Part shown: positions 39,950 to 49,318 of the stretch, one piece after another | Layout of the letters: each line of letters begins with the position of its first letter | Numbering within the stretch: position 1 is the first letter of the stretch | From: an uncultured Bacteroidales bacterium | GTDB taxonomy: Bacteria > Bacteroidota > Bacteroidia > Bacteroidales > UBA932 | Assembly: GCA_949294195.1 (NCBI GenBank) | Contig: CASFGK010000005.1 | Location: forward strand, 1 to 64,000 | DNA length: 64,000 nt | Reading direction: 5' to 3' | The notes under the pieces: generated by a model | Told to the model about the DNA's origin: nothing | Databases searched by the model: none | Seen by the model: the letters and a program-made list of their open reading frames with translations, nothing else | Made by a program: the position numbers and the translations under genes

Positions 39950-41683
39950 TCAGATAATGTCCTCCCGATCATGGAGATCTTTGATGCGGAGCTGGATATT
40001 GGCTATGCCTCTATAGTAATTTTCGACTATCGTGTAGCATATATCCACCGGATTCCCGGCCTTTATATGTTCGAAATGTTCGGCTTTATTGAATGCTATG
40101 GCGGAAATGTGATGGTACGGCTGGGATTCCTGGATCAGTTCCAGCTTCAGATGGCCTGCTTCCGCACCTACCCTACGTCCGTTTCCGTTGTCATATACAT
40201 TCTCTGTCATGAACACCGGAGCGTTGTTGCCGGGACCGAAAGGCTGGAACTGCTTCAGAATACGGAAAAACTTGGGCGTAATCTGTTCAAAATCAAGTTT
40301 TGAATCAACATTTATCACAGGAGTAAGCATTTCGGAAGTAATCTTCTTTCCGATGAATTCCTCTATCCTGGAGCAGAACTCTGGAAGCCTCTCCTCCCTG
40401 AGCGTGAGTCCTGCAGCATAGAGATGTCCCCCGAAATTGTCCAGCAGGTCGGCACAGCTCTCTATGGCGTCATAAAGGTCAAAGCCCTGGACGCTGCGGG
40501 CAGACCCTGTAACGAAGCCGTTCGACTTCGTAAATACTATGGTAGGCTTGTAAAACGCCTCGACGAGTCTGGATGCGACGATTCCGACCACACCCTTGTG
40601 CCAGTCCGGATTATAGACAATGGTCGCGTTGCCGAAAGAAAGACAGTTCCCGTTGCGCACCATTTCAAGCGCCTCCTGGGTAATGCGCCTGTCGATGTCC
40701 TTGCGCTCGTTGTTGTATTCGTTGATTTCACCGGCTATTCTGGCTGCATCATCCTCATCCATTGCCGTCAGCAGCTCAACCGCCACCCTGCCGGATTCCA
40801 TTCTTCCGGCAGCATTGATTCTAGGACCTATCTTGAATACTATGTCATCTATAGTGACGTGCGCCGGTTCAAGTCCGGACAGCCTCATCATGGCAAGGAG
40901 ACCCAGACGCGGGTTCTCGTTTATTCTCTTGAGTCCGAAATGGGCCAGTATCCTGTTTTCCCCGACTACGGAGACCAGATCGGATGCTATACTCACCACC
41001 AGCAGGTCAAGCAGCGGGACCAGAGTCTCGAACGGAATTCCGTAACTGGCCGAATATGCCTGGACCAGCTTGAACCCTACTCCGCAGCCCGAAAGGTCAT
41101 CGAAAGGATAGCTGCAGTCCTCCCTCTTCGGATCCAGTACCGCCACAGCTGCAGGAAGCTCGTTTTCCGGAAGATGGTGGTCGCAGATAATCATATCCAC
41201 CCCCCTTCCGGCAGCATAGTCCGCCTTTTCGTTGGCCTTTATGCCGCAGTCAAGAGTTATTATAAGGGAAAAACCGTTTGAGGCAGCCCAGTCGATGCCC
41301 TTAAAGGACACTCCATAGCCTTCGTCGTATCTGTCCGGAATATAGAAATCGACATTGGAGGTCAGCCGGCGCAGGAAAGAATATACCAGAGAGACGGCGG
41401 TAGTGCCGTCCACATCGTAATCTCCATAGACAAGAATCCTTTCCCCTCCTTCAACTGCCTGATGCAGCCTCTCCACAGCCTTGTCCATGTCCTTCATGAG
41501 GAACGGGTCGTGCAGGTTGCCAAGGTCCGGCCTGAAGAATTCCCTGGCTTCCCGGAAAGTGGATACACCCCTCTGGACCAGGAGCAGTGCAAGCACCGGA
41601 TCGACTCCCAGCTCTGAAGAAAGACGGCTCACTGTCTCGTGGTCATCAATTTCCTTTATTATCCACTTCTTTTCTTTAGGCAT
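39950..41683 (-). CDS. recJ: Single-stranded-DNA-specific exonuclease RecJ
   Basis: From the ATG at 41683 it has 577 residues (MPKEKKWIIKEIDDHETVSR). The DHH phosphoesterase motifs are VYGDYDVDGTTAVSL, IITLDCGIKA, MIICDHHLPEN and the DHHA1 glycine patch in FVTGSARSVQGFDL/FGGHLYAAGLT. It digests ssDNA 5' to 3' in recombination and repair. The in-frame ATG at 41692 lies inside the -7 element, which favours 41683. It leads the holA-ABC-nucleotidase gene run. Confidence 0.95.
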   Translation of the reverse strand: MPKEKKWIIKEIDDHETVSRLSSELGVDPVLALLLVQRGVSTFREAREFFRPDLGNLHDPFLMKDMDKAVERLHQAVEGGERILVYGDYDVDGTTAVSLVYSFLRRLTSNVDFYIPDRYDEGYGVSFKGIDWAASNGFSLIITLDCGIKANEKADYAAGRGVDMIICDHHLPENELPAAVAVLDPKREDCSYPFDDLSGCGVGFKLVQAYSASYGIPFETLVPLLDLLVVSIASDLVSVVGENRILAHFGLKRINENPRLGLLAMMRLSGLEPAHVTIDDIVFKIGPRINAAGRMESGRVAVELLTAMDEDDAARIAGEINEYNNERKDIDRRITQEALEMVRNGNCLSFGNATIVYNPDWHKGVVGIVASRLVEAFYKPTIVFTKSNGFVTGSARSVQGFDLYDAIESCADLLDNFGGHLYAAGLTLREERLPEFCSRIEEFIGKKITSEMLTPVINVDSKLDFEQITPKFFRILKQFQPFGPGNNAPVFMTENVYDNGNGRRVGAEAGHLKLELIQESQPYHHISAIAFNKAEHFEHIKAGNPVDICYTIVENYYRGIANIQLRIKDLHDREDII

Positions 41684-41689
41684 ATCATA

Positions 41690-41697
41690 CAAAGGTA
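41690..41697 (-). promoter_or_regulatory. -7 element of recJ
   Basis: Minus strand TACCTTTG, a full match ending seven bases before the recJ ATG; initiation would be at or near the start codon (leaderless or nearly so). Confidence 0.6.
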
Positions 41698-41850
41698 CTA
41701 TTTATTTTTGAAAATGAAACCGTAACAGGACATCTTCCGGCTGCCGGACTTGCAATTTCCCGGTAACTTGTCTATTTTGTGCATGAGGGATTCTCAGATC
41801 CATTTTGCCTTTTAATGATTTTCCCTATGAAACCCGAAAAATTACCAGCC

Positions 41851-43025
41851 ATGAAAAACGTTGCCGGATTGATTGCAGCTGCCATACTGCCGTTTTTTTC
41901 ATGACTGCCGTGTCCGCAAGGGATATGGCCGGCCGGATGTCAGAAACTTCATCGTCCGACATCCTGATTCCGGATGGCGAGGTATATGACTACAGTTTTC
42001 AGATTTATGATTTCGACCTTGAAAATGGAGGTCATTTCAAGGAGTACTGGTGCGAACTCGATGGACCCGTAAATTTACGTGATGATCCCTCCAACTATCT
42101 GGTATTATCTAATTTAAATATCGCTTCCAACACAGTTGGATACTCCCCTGCCATGCAAATTAAAGTTGCTGGTCTGGATAAAGCGCTGGCGTCTCTTTCC
42201 AATCAGTGTGATACCTATGAAAACGGGGAAATGGATTTAACCGCTTCACTGACATTGGACAACGGGGAAACATTTTATTTTGACGCCTCATTTTCCGATG
42301 CAAGGATCGACAATATCCGCGGCTCGGCCGATGTTGGAGGTGGTTTTCTGAATCTCTACTTCATCCATTGGAGCAGTAACATGAAACCAGCGTCAGGTAT
42401 GGGCGATTATCAGAAAGTGAGCTATCTTTCGCAGCAGTTGCGGACATATAACATCAGGAGTCTGCAGATGGGAAACTTTTCAGTCGGATTTGAGAAATTC
42501 CCTACGGCAGCTACAATCAGCAGCATGTTCAATACTCTTGCCGAGAAGACCGGCATGGATTTGTTTCATTATACGGATACAGTGACAGACAGGACAGAGG
42601 GAAGCTACAGCGATATTGACAGTGCCGTCACATCCACGCCGGCCAAGGCCGCTTTTTTATCGATAACGACAGAGCACAACGTCTATCAGGACGGCAGAAA
42701 GGGGATGAATGTGGTCGTCTCCTTTAACGTAAGCGGGATGAAAGGCAAGAGCGGTGAAATTTCAGCCTACTTCTATTTTAAATCCGGAAATCCCTTAAAG
42801 GATTTCAACAACAACTATTATACGCCCGGCGGAAATGTTGTCGCTCCGGCCAGGTACTCGCCGTCTTATGACGACTCCACGTATACCGACTTCCGTATTT
42901 TCATTCCACTTGACGAGCTCCATATGGCCGAAGGGACTCATGAACTGAAAGCGCAGGCGGTCATTTTCGATGAAAACGGCAAAAAGCTGGCTGTAAGCGA
43001 CTGGACTTATTTTAATTATTATTGA
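41851..43025 (+). pseudogene. Exported protein of unknown family with signal peptide out of frame at a T7 tract
   Basis: From the ATG at 41851 the reading is MKNVAGLIAAAILPFFS followed by a stop. The long open frame to 43025 is offset by one base and starts its sensible part MTAVSARDMAGRMSETSSSD. Adding one T to the run of seven T's at 41893-41899 joins them into a perfect signal peptide (n-region MKN, hydrophobic core, cleavage after AVSA) and makes the length an exact 392 codons. The mature part, about 365 residues, is beta-rich (EVYDYSFQIYDFDLENGG, GEMDLTASLTLDNGETFYFD, SGEISAYFYFKSGN). I do not recognise the family. Without the extra T only an unexported form from an upstream start near 41805 could be made. 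It may be phase-variable, a fresh mutation or a sequencing error. Confidence 0.7.
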
Positions 43026-43086
43026 CAGTGTACCTGCCGCCAAAGAAATTCAACCGGACCAGAGTTAAAAATAAAATTTATTGTTG

Positions 43087-43094
43087 TACTTTTG
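43087..43094 (+). promoter_or_regulatory. -7 element of the lysS operon
   Basis: TACTTTTG, a full match, 64 bases before the lysS ATG. The -33 element is weak. Confidence 0.55.
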
Positions 43095-43158
43095 CAAGTT
43101 TGTAAGAACCCTGTACCGGGGGAAAGGATGACAAATTCAGAAAAAAATATACGTTATT

Positions 43159-44676
43159 ATGGAAAACATGGACTTGAACGAACAGGAAAGGAACAGGCGC
43201 GATGCGCTCGGAAAACTCAGGGAACTGGGTATAGACCCTTATCCTGCAGCACTTTATCCGGTAAATACCACTGCCCGTGAAATCAAAGACGGGTACGACC
43301 CGGAAAAAGGCAACATGAGCGATGTGGCTATCGCCGGAAGGATAATGTCCCGCAGGATAATGGGAGCGGCATCATTTATCGAGCTGCAGGACGAGACAGG
43401 AAGAATCCAGGTGTACATAAAACGTGACGAGATCTGTCCGGGCGAAGACAAGACCATGTACAACACCGTATTCAAGAAACTTCTTGACATAGGTGACATC
43501 ATAGGGATAAAGGGATTTGCCTTCATAACCCAGACCGGTCAGCTTTCCGTCCACGCCAAGGAACTTACTCTGCTGAGCAAGTCGCTGCGAGTGCTTCCTA
43601 TCGTAAAGGAAAAGGACGGGGAAGTCTACGATGCATTCACAGACCCTGAGCTCAAATACAGACAGAGATACGTGGATCTCATAGTGAATCCGCAGGTAAG
43701 ACAGACTTTCGTGATGAGGAGCAGGATAATCGCGACGATGAGGGAATACTTCAACGCCGCCGGCTGTCTCGAGGTGGAAACTCCTATCCTGCAGTCAATC
43801 CCCGGAGGCGCTACCGCACGTCCTTTCGTGACCCATCACAACGCTCTGGATATTCCTCTGTATCTGCGTATTGCCAACGAGCTTTATCTGAAAAGACTGA
43901 TTGTCGGAGGATATTCCGGCGTGTACGAGTTCGCGAAGGATTTCCGCAACGAAGGAATGGACAAGACCCATAACCCGGAATTCACGTGCATGGAAATCTA
44001 TGTCGCCTACAAGGATTACATCTGGATGATGGACTTTGTGGAAAAGATGCTTGAGAAGATAGCGCTTACCCTGCACGGGACTACAGAGGTGACAATCGGT
44101 GACCGTAAAGTGGATTTCAGGCCTCCTTACCGCAGGCTTCCGATTCTGGAGGCGATTAAGGAGTATGCCGGAGTAGATGTGGCAGGAATGGACGAGACCC
44201 AGCTCCGCGAAACCTGCAACAGACTGAATGTCCCTATATCGAAAGAAATGGGCGAAGGCAAGCTGATAGATGCCATTTTCGGCGAATACTGCGAAAAGCA
44301 CCTCGTACAGCCTACCTTCATCACCGACTATCCTGTATCGATGTCCCCTCTGACCAAAAGGCACCGCAGCAACCCGGACCTTACGGAAAGGTTCGAACTG
44401 TTCGTCTGCGGGAAGGAACTTGCCAACGCATACAGCGAGCTGAATGACCCTATCGACCAGCTCGAAAGGTTCCAGGACCAGCTCAAACAGAGGGAGCACG
44501 GAGATGACGAAGCCATGTATATTGATATGGACTTTGTCCGCGCTCTCGAATACGGAATGCCTCCGACATCCGGAATGGGTATGGGAATCGACCGTCTGAC
44601 CATGTTCATGACCAACTCCCCTACCATCCAGGATGTCCTGTTCTTCCCTCAGATGAGGCCCAAGGCTGTAGAATAG
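43159..44676 (+). CDS. lysS: Lysyl-tRNA synthetase, class II
   Basis: A 505-residue enzyme. The N-terminal OB fold for anticodon binding is about 60-160 (VAIAGRIMSRRIMGAASFIE). Class II motif 1 is in MREYFNAAGCLEVETPIL, motif 2 in YEFAKDFRNEGMDKTHNPEF and motif 3 in MGMGIDRLTMF. It charges tRNA-Lys. ATG 43159 (MENMDLNEQERNRRDALGKL) is used; MDLNEQ three codons later is possible. It leads a four-gene plus-strand run. Confidence 0.96.
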   Translation: MENMDLNEQERNRRDALGKLRELGIDPYPAALYPVNTTAREIKDGYDPEKGNMSDVAIAGRIMSRRIMGAASFIELQDETGRIQVYIKRDEICPGEDKTMYNTVFKKLLDIGDIIGIKGFAFITQTGQLSVHAKELTLLSKSLRVLPIVKEKDGEVYDAFTDPELKYRQRYVDLIVNPQVRQTFVMRSRIIATMREYFNAAGCLEVETPILQSIPGGATARPFVTHHNALDIPLYLRIANELYLKRLIVGGYSGVYEFAKDFRNEGMDKTHNPEFTCMEIYVAYKDYIWMMDFVEKMLEKIALTLHGTTEVTIGDRKVDFRPPYRRLPILEAIKEYAGVDVAGMDETQLRETCNRLNVPISKEMGEGKLIDAIFGEYCEKHLVQPTFITDYPVSMSPLTKRHRSNPDLTERFELFVCGKELANAYSELNDPIDQLERFQDQLKQREHGDDEAMYIDMDFVRALEYGMPPTSGMGMGIDRLTMFMTNSPTIQDVLFFPQMRPKAVE

Positions 44677-44684
44677 GAGATCTG

Positions 44685-45512
44685 ATGAGGACCGAAACGG
44701 TAACATCGGCACAGAACCCCAAAATAAAAGAACTTCTCGCTCTTCAGGAAAAGTCAAGACTGAGGAGGGAGAAGCGTCTTTTTGTAGTGGAAGGACGCCG
44801 GGAACTCGGGCATTGCGCCGATGCTGGATTCAGGATAAGGACACTGTTCACATGCAGGGAAATATGTCCGCAGGATGAAATCGAGGACATTGTCCGCAGG
44901 ATTGTGACATCATCGCCGGATAAAGGCAATGACTTGAATATCATAGAAATCCCGGCCACCCTGTATGAAAAGGCGGCATACAGGGGAAGTACTGAAGGGA
45001 TTCTGGCGGAAGTGGAATACCGAGACAGGCCACTGGATAGTCTTGAACTGGGAGAGAACCCTCTGATAGCAGTTCTGGAAAGCGTGGAAAAGCCTGGAAA
45101 TCTGGGCGCTGTCCTGCGCAGTGCAGACGCAGCCGGAGCAGACGCGGTAATCATCTGTGACCCGCTGACGGATATCTACAACCCAAATCTCATCAGGGCA
45201 AGTATAGGCGCTGTCTTTTCACGACAGGTGGTGACAGCCTCTTCAGAAGACGCCATCAGATGGCTTAAACTACATGATATACAAATACTTACGGCACAGC
45301 TTCAGGATTCCGAACGGTATTACGACACGGATATGCGACGCGGCACAGCCATTGTCATGGGCACCGAATCCACCGGGCTGTCAGATGTCTGGAGGAAAGC
45401 GGCGGATGCGCACATAAGAATCCCTATGCTCGGCCGGCTCGACTCCCTCAACGTTTCAGTATCGGCGGCCATCCTTCTCTATGAAGCCGTCAGACAGAGA
45501 AACTCCAGATAA
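44685..45512 (+). CDS. SpoU/TrmH-family RNA 2'-O-methyltransferase
   Basis: A 275-residue SPOUT methyltransferase. The N-terminal substrate-binding part is about 1-105 (SAQNPKIKELLALQEKSRLR). SpoU motif 1 is EKPGNLGAVLRSADAAGAD, motif 2 is IVMGTESTGLSDVW and motif 3 is IPMLGRLDSLNVSVSAAILL, forming the trefoil-knot AdoMet site. It probably methylates a ribose in rRNA or tRNA; the exact target is unknown. It starts eight bases after lysS. Confidence 0.92.
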   Translation: MRTETVTSAQNPKIKELLALQEKSRLRREKRLFVVEGRRELGHCADAGFRIRTLFTCREICPQDEIEDIVRRIVTSSPDKGNDLNIIEIPATLYEKAAYRGSTEGILAEVEYRDRPLDSLELGENPLIAVLESVEKPGNLGAVLRSADAAGADAVIICDPLTDIYNPNLIRASIGAVFSRQVVTASSEDAIRWLKLHDIQILTAQLQDSERYYDTDMRRGTAIVMGTESTGLSDVWRKAADAHIRIPMLGRLDSLNVSVSAAILLYEAVRQRNSR

Positions 45513-45526
45513 CCTTTATCTGCATC

Positions 45527-46405
45527 ATGAAAAGATTCGGTCTCATAGGTTACCCGATAAAAGGGTCGCTCAGTCCCGTGCTGTTCAGCGCAGGGTATCA
45601 CGGCAAATATGTCTACGATCTGATTGAAAATCCTGATTTCGAGACATCATATCAGATATTTGCAGACAGTTATGCCGGAATAAACGTCACAGCTCCTTAT
45701 AAAGAAAACGCATTACGGATGGCTGGCCATATTGACCCTGTCTGCAGGAAAATCGGAGCGGCCAACCTGCTCGTCAAGACTCAGGACGGAATACACGCAT
45801 ACAATTCCGACTATACGGGCATCAGACGAAGTCTGCTTGAAGCCATGACAGGGTGGAAGTATGGAGAAAACGAGGACGAAGCGGCAGAAACCGTCCATGG
45901 ACAGGGAGGACGCCGGATATCGGCGCTTGTTGTCGGATGCGGAGGTGCAGGGAAAGCCGCTGCCGTAGCTTCCGCAGACCTCGGCATGCACGTTTTTCTG
46001 ATGAACCGCACATTGAACAGAGCGGAACAAATCGCCGCCAACCTGCCTCAATACGGATTTCAGGTAAAACCGCTTGCCGAATTCACGCAGATGTTCCGGC
46101 AATGCGATGTGATAATATACACTCTTCCGGACAGTATTGAAAGTATCGGTTCTCTGGGAGACGGCCATACTATGGAGACATCGGAACACATAGCCGCCAA
46201 CAGACCGAAAGTGATACTGGAAGCCAACTACAAGACTCCCGCTTTCAACCAGAGTACCATTGCACAGCTAAGCAGCGTATACCGGGATGTCAGGTACATA
46301 AGCGGGCTGCGTTGGCTGCTCCATCAGGCAGCAGGAGGGTATGAACTGTTCACAGGAGAAATTCCTGATTTCCAGGCTATGGAACAGGCGGTTGTCTCTC
46401 GGTGA
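45527..46405 (+). CDS. aroE: Shikimate dehydrogenase
   Basis: A 292-residue enzyme of the shikimate pathway. Shikimate binding is shown by KGSLSPVLFS near the start, NVTAPYKENAL (catalytic Lys) and NSDYTGIRR (Asp). The cofactor loop is VVGCGGAGKAAAVA, and MNRTLNRAEQIA is the NADP-specific NRT motif. Residues about 115-130 form an extra linker (GENEDEAAETVHGQGGRR), which makes it somewhat longer than many Bacteroidetes AroE proteins. It is downstream of the methyltransferase with a 14-base gap. Confidence 0.93.
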   Translation: MKRFGLIGYPIKGSLSPVLFSAGYHGKYVYDLIENPDFETSYQIFADSYAGINVTAPYKENALRMAGHIDPVCRKIGAANLLVKTQDGIHAYNSDYTGIRRSLLEAMTGWKYGENEDEAAETVHGQGGRRISALVVGCGGAGKAAAVASADLGMHVFLMNRTLNRAEQIAANLPQYGFQVKPLAEFTQMFRQCDVIIYTLPDSIESIGSLGDGHTMETSEHIAANRPKVILEANYKTPAFNQSTIAQLSSVYRDVRYISGLRWLLHQAAGGYELFTGEIPDFQAMEQAVVSR

Positions 46406-46442
46406 ACTTGTATTGGAAACTTTTTTAAAGCCAGCTGATACC

Positions 46443-47360
46443 ATGTTAAAAAAAGCGATCATTATCATCTCTATTGCAGCGTTTGCATTGACCGGCTGCA
46501 ATGAAATCAGGAAAGGCGAGGCCGAAAGCCCGCTCGCAGGTCATGTCATCTATATAGGACTCGACGGATGGGGCGCATACAGTCTGCCTGAAGCCGATAT
46601 GCCCAATGTGAAATCCCTGATGGAGAAAGGGTGCTGGACACTCTGCAAACGTACCGTACTTCCATCATCAAGCGCCCCAAACTGGGCATCCATGTTCATG
46701 GGAGCCGGACCGGAACTCCACGGATACACGACCTGGGGTGCACAGCATCCGGAGCTTCCTTCCAGGGTCATCCTCAAGAACAATATCTTCCCTACCGTAT
46801 TCCAAATAGCCAGAGATTCCTACCCGGAAGCGGAAATCGGTGTGCTGTACGACTGGAGCGGCATAAAATATCTGGTGGACACACTGTCCCTCAGCCATCA
46901 TGCCCAGTCTCCGGACTATATGAAATACCCGGGAGAACTGTGCAATATGGCAGAAAAATACATAAAGGAAAAGAAACCCGTGCTTATGGCCGTATGTTTT
47001 GACGAGCCGGACCATACAGGACATACGGCAGGACACAATACCCCGGAATACTACGCAAAACTGGAAGTGCTTGACAGCTACATCGGCAGAATCGTAAATG
47101 CCGCCAAGGAGGCAGGAATAGCAGACAACACCGTCTTCATAATCACTTCAGATCATGGCGGGACAGGGAAAGGTCACGGCGGAATCACCATGGAAGAAAT
47201 GGAGACACCGTTCATCATCGCCGGCAAGAACATACGCAAGGGAGGCGAGATGTCTGAAAGCATGATGCAGTATGACGTAGCATCTACCATAGCCCGGATA
47301 CTGGCACTTGACCAGCCGCAGGTATGGATAGGACGTCCTATGACAGAGGTGTTTGAATAG
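46443..47360 (+). CDS. Alkaline-phosphatase-superfamily phosphodiesterase/sulfatase-like lipoprotein
   Basis: From the ATG at 46443 it has 305 residues with a lipobox (IISIAAFALTGC). The family features are IYIGLDGWGAYSL (first metal Asp), LPSSSAPNWASMFMGAGPEL (nucleophile Ser/Thr region), DEPDHTGHTAGH and ITSDHGGTGKGHGG (metal ligands). This matches the nucleotide pyrophosphatase/phosphodiesterase group. It should hydrolyse phosphodiesters or phosphomonoesters at the envelope; the substrate is unknown. It ends the lysS operon, before a clear terminator. Confidence 0.88.
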   Translation: MLKKAIIIISIAAFALTGCNEIRKGEAESPLAGHVIYIGLDGWGAYSLPEADMPNVKSLMEKGCWTLCKRTVLPSSSAPNWASMFMGAGPELHGYTTWGAQHPELPSRVILKNNIFPTVFQIARDSYPEAEIGVLYDWSGIKYLVDTLSLSHHAQSPDYMKYPGELCNMAEKYIKEKKPVLMAVCFDEPDHTGHTAGHNTPEYYAKLEVLDSYIGRIVNAAKEAGIADNTVFIITSDHGGTGKGHGGITMEEMETPFIIAGKNIRKGGEMSESMMQYDVASTIARILALDQPQVWIGRPMTEVFE

Positions 47361-47408
47361 CATGCCAAGTCAATTGCGGCTCTCCCTTCTATGCCGGGGA
47401 GCGACCCG

Positions 47409-47436
47409 TTGCCCGAAAATTTCGGGCAATTTTTTT
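47409..47436 (+). terminator. Terminator of the lysS operon
   Basis: TTGCCCGAAAATTTCGGGCAA is a perfect hairpin followed by seven T's. Confidence 0.88.
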
Positions 47437-47488
47437 CATTGGTATTGAATTAATGAGTAACTTGCGCCGTTAAAAAAAATCAAGATTT

Positions 47489-47995
47489 ATGTCACTGAAT
47501 AAAGTAATGCTGATAGGCAACGTGGGGAGGGATCCTGAAGTACGCTATCTGGAAAATTCCGGGAACGCCAAAGTGGCGACATTCACACTGGCCACTACCG
47601 AAAGATACAGGGACCGTAACGGGGAAATGAGAGAGAACACGGAATGGCACAATATCGTTGCATGGAGAAACTCTGCGGACGTAGTTGAAAAATTCGTAAA
47701 GAAAGGCACACAATTATACATAGAAGGACGCTTGCGCACCAGATCATGGGATGACCAGACAGGGAACAAGAGATACACTACCGAAATCATGGTGGACAAC
47801 CTCCAGTTGCTGGGCAGAAAGTCAGACAATCCGGCCTCACAGGCAGGATACGGTTCCCAGGCACAGGGAGGCTATCAGAACCAGCAGTCTTATGGAGGAA
47901 GCCAGGCTCCGTCCCGTCCGAATTACCAGCAGCCGGTACAGCCACAGGCGCCGGATGCGGCAGGCGACCTTCCGGAAGACGACCTTCCATTCTAG
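47489..47995 (+). CDS. ssb: Single-stranded DNA-binding protein
   Basis: A 168-residue SSB. The OB fold covers about 1-110 (LNKVMLIGNVGRDPEVRYLE, ATFTLATTERYRDRNGEMRE and NTEWHNIVAW). A Gln/Gly-rich linker follows, and the tail ends DLPEDDLPF, the acidic tip that recruits repair and replication proteins. It acts as a tetramer. The first gene of the ssb-purA-MFS-MFS-dxs run. Confidence 0.95.
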   Translation: MSLNKVMLIGNVGRDPEVRYLENSGNAKVATFTLATTERYRDRNGEMRENTEWHNIVAWRNSADVVEKFVKKGTQLYIEGRLRTRSWDDQTGNKRYTTEIMVDNLQLLGRKSDNPASQAGYGSQAQGGYQNQQSYGGSQAPSRPNYQQPVQPQAPDAAGDLPEDDLPF

Positions 47996-48026
47996 GAAAA
48001 ACTAACTATATAATATTCCAGTCATC

Positions 48027-49286
48027 ATGGCATTAGACGTAGTATTGGGCCTTCAGTGGGGAGATGAAGGCAAAGGTAAAATTGTGGATGTACTTGCAGG
48101 CAGGTATCCTGCAGTTGCACGCTTTCAGGGCGGACCGAACGCGGGACATTCACTTCATTTTGAAGGCAAAAGCTTCGTGCTCAGATCAATACCTTCAGGT
48201 ATTTTCAGAAAGGACGCTATAAATATCGTCGGAAACGGAGTTGTCCTGGACCCTATCACATTCAAGCAGGAATGCGAAAACATAGAAAAGACAGGAGTAC
48301 CTGTGCGGGACAGGATCGTAATAGCGAAAAAGGCGCATCTTATCCTTCCGACACACAGACTTCTGGATGCGGCAAATGAAGCCGCCATGGGTAAAGGCAA
48401 GATCGGATCGACACTCAAAGGCATAGGTCCGACCTATACAGACAAAGTAAGCAGAAACGGACTGCGTGTAGGCGACATCCTTGCCGGCAATTTCTTAGAA
48501 AGATACGCCAGCCTGAAAAACAAACATGTAAGACAGCTGCAGCAGATGGATTTCAAATGCAATCCCGATGCAGAAGAAGCAGCATTCATGGAAGCGGTCG
48601 GATATCTCAAGCAGTTCAGGCTTGTCGACTGCGAATATTTCGTAAACCAGGAACTCAAGACCAAATCAATTCTTGCAGAAGGTGCACAGGGTTCAATGCT
48701 CGATATCGACTACGGTTCATATCCGTTCGTAACCTCTTCATCGACAGCCTGTGCGGGAGCATGTATCGGACTGGGAGTGGCTCCGTCAAAAATCGGACAC
48801 GTATACGGCATTTTCAAAGCGTACTGTACAAGGGTCGGCAGCGGTCCGTTCCCTACTGAACTATTTGACGGGACCGGAGACAGACTCCGGGAAATCGGTC
48901 ATGAGTTCGGTGCAGTCACAGGCCGCCCGCGCCGTACAGGATGGCTTGATCTGGTAGCGCTCAAATATGCAGTGATGCTGAGCGGGGTCACCGATCTCAT
49001 CATGATGAAATCAGACTGTCTGGATTCTTTCGAAACCATCAAGGTCTGCACTTCATATAAAGTGGACGGTCAGGAGACAGACCAGGTGCCGTTCGACACA
49101 TATGCACACATAGAGCCGGTATATACGGAATTCAAAGGGTGGAACACAGACCTGACATGGTGCAGGAAGGAAAGCGAGCTTCCGGAAGAGTTCAGAAACT
49201 ATATCGGTTTCATGGAAAACTATCTCGGAGTGCCGATCAGAATCATTTCCCTCGGACCTGACAGGGATGCCACCATCATGAGATAA
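48027..49286 (+). CDS. purA: Adenylosuccinate synthetase
   Basis: A 419-residue enzyme that makes adenylosuccinate from IMP, aspartate and GTP. GLQWGDEGKGKIVDVLAGRY is the GTP/Mg loop with the catalytic Asp and Lys, FQGGPNAGHSLHF carries the catalytic His and GAVTGRPRRTGWLDLVALKY completes the signature. Length is typical. It lies 31 bases after ssb. Confidence 0.97.
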   Translation: MALDVVLGLQWGDEGKGKIVDVLAGRYPAVARFQGGPNAGHSLHFEGKSFVLRSIPSGIFRKDAINIVGNGVVLDPITFKQECENIEKTGVPVRDRIVIAKKAHLILPTHRLLDAANEAAMGKGKIGSTLKGIGPTYTDKVSRNGLRVGDILAGNFLERYASLKNKHVRQLQQMDFKCNPDAEEAAFMEAVGYLKQFRLVDCEYFVNQELKTKSILAEGAQGSMLDIDYGSYPFVTSSSTACAGACIGLGVAPSKIGHVYGIFKAYCTRVGSGPFPTELFDGTGDRLREIGHEFGAVTGRPRRTGWLDLVALKYAVMLSGVTDLIMMKSDCLDSFETIKVCTSYKVDGQETDQVPFDTYAHIEPVYTEFKGWNTDLTWCRKESELPEEFRNYIGFMENYLGVPIRIISLGPDRDATIMR

Positions 49287-49318
49287 ATTCATCAATACGA
49301 CTTAAACCTGCAGAAAAA

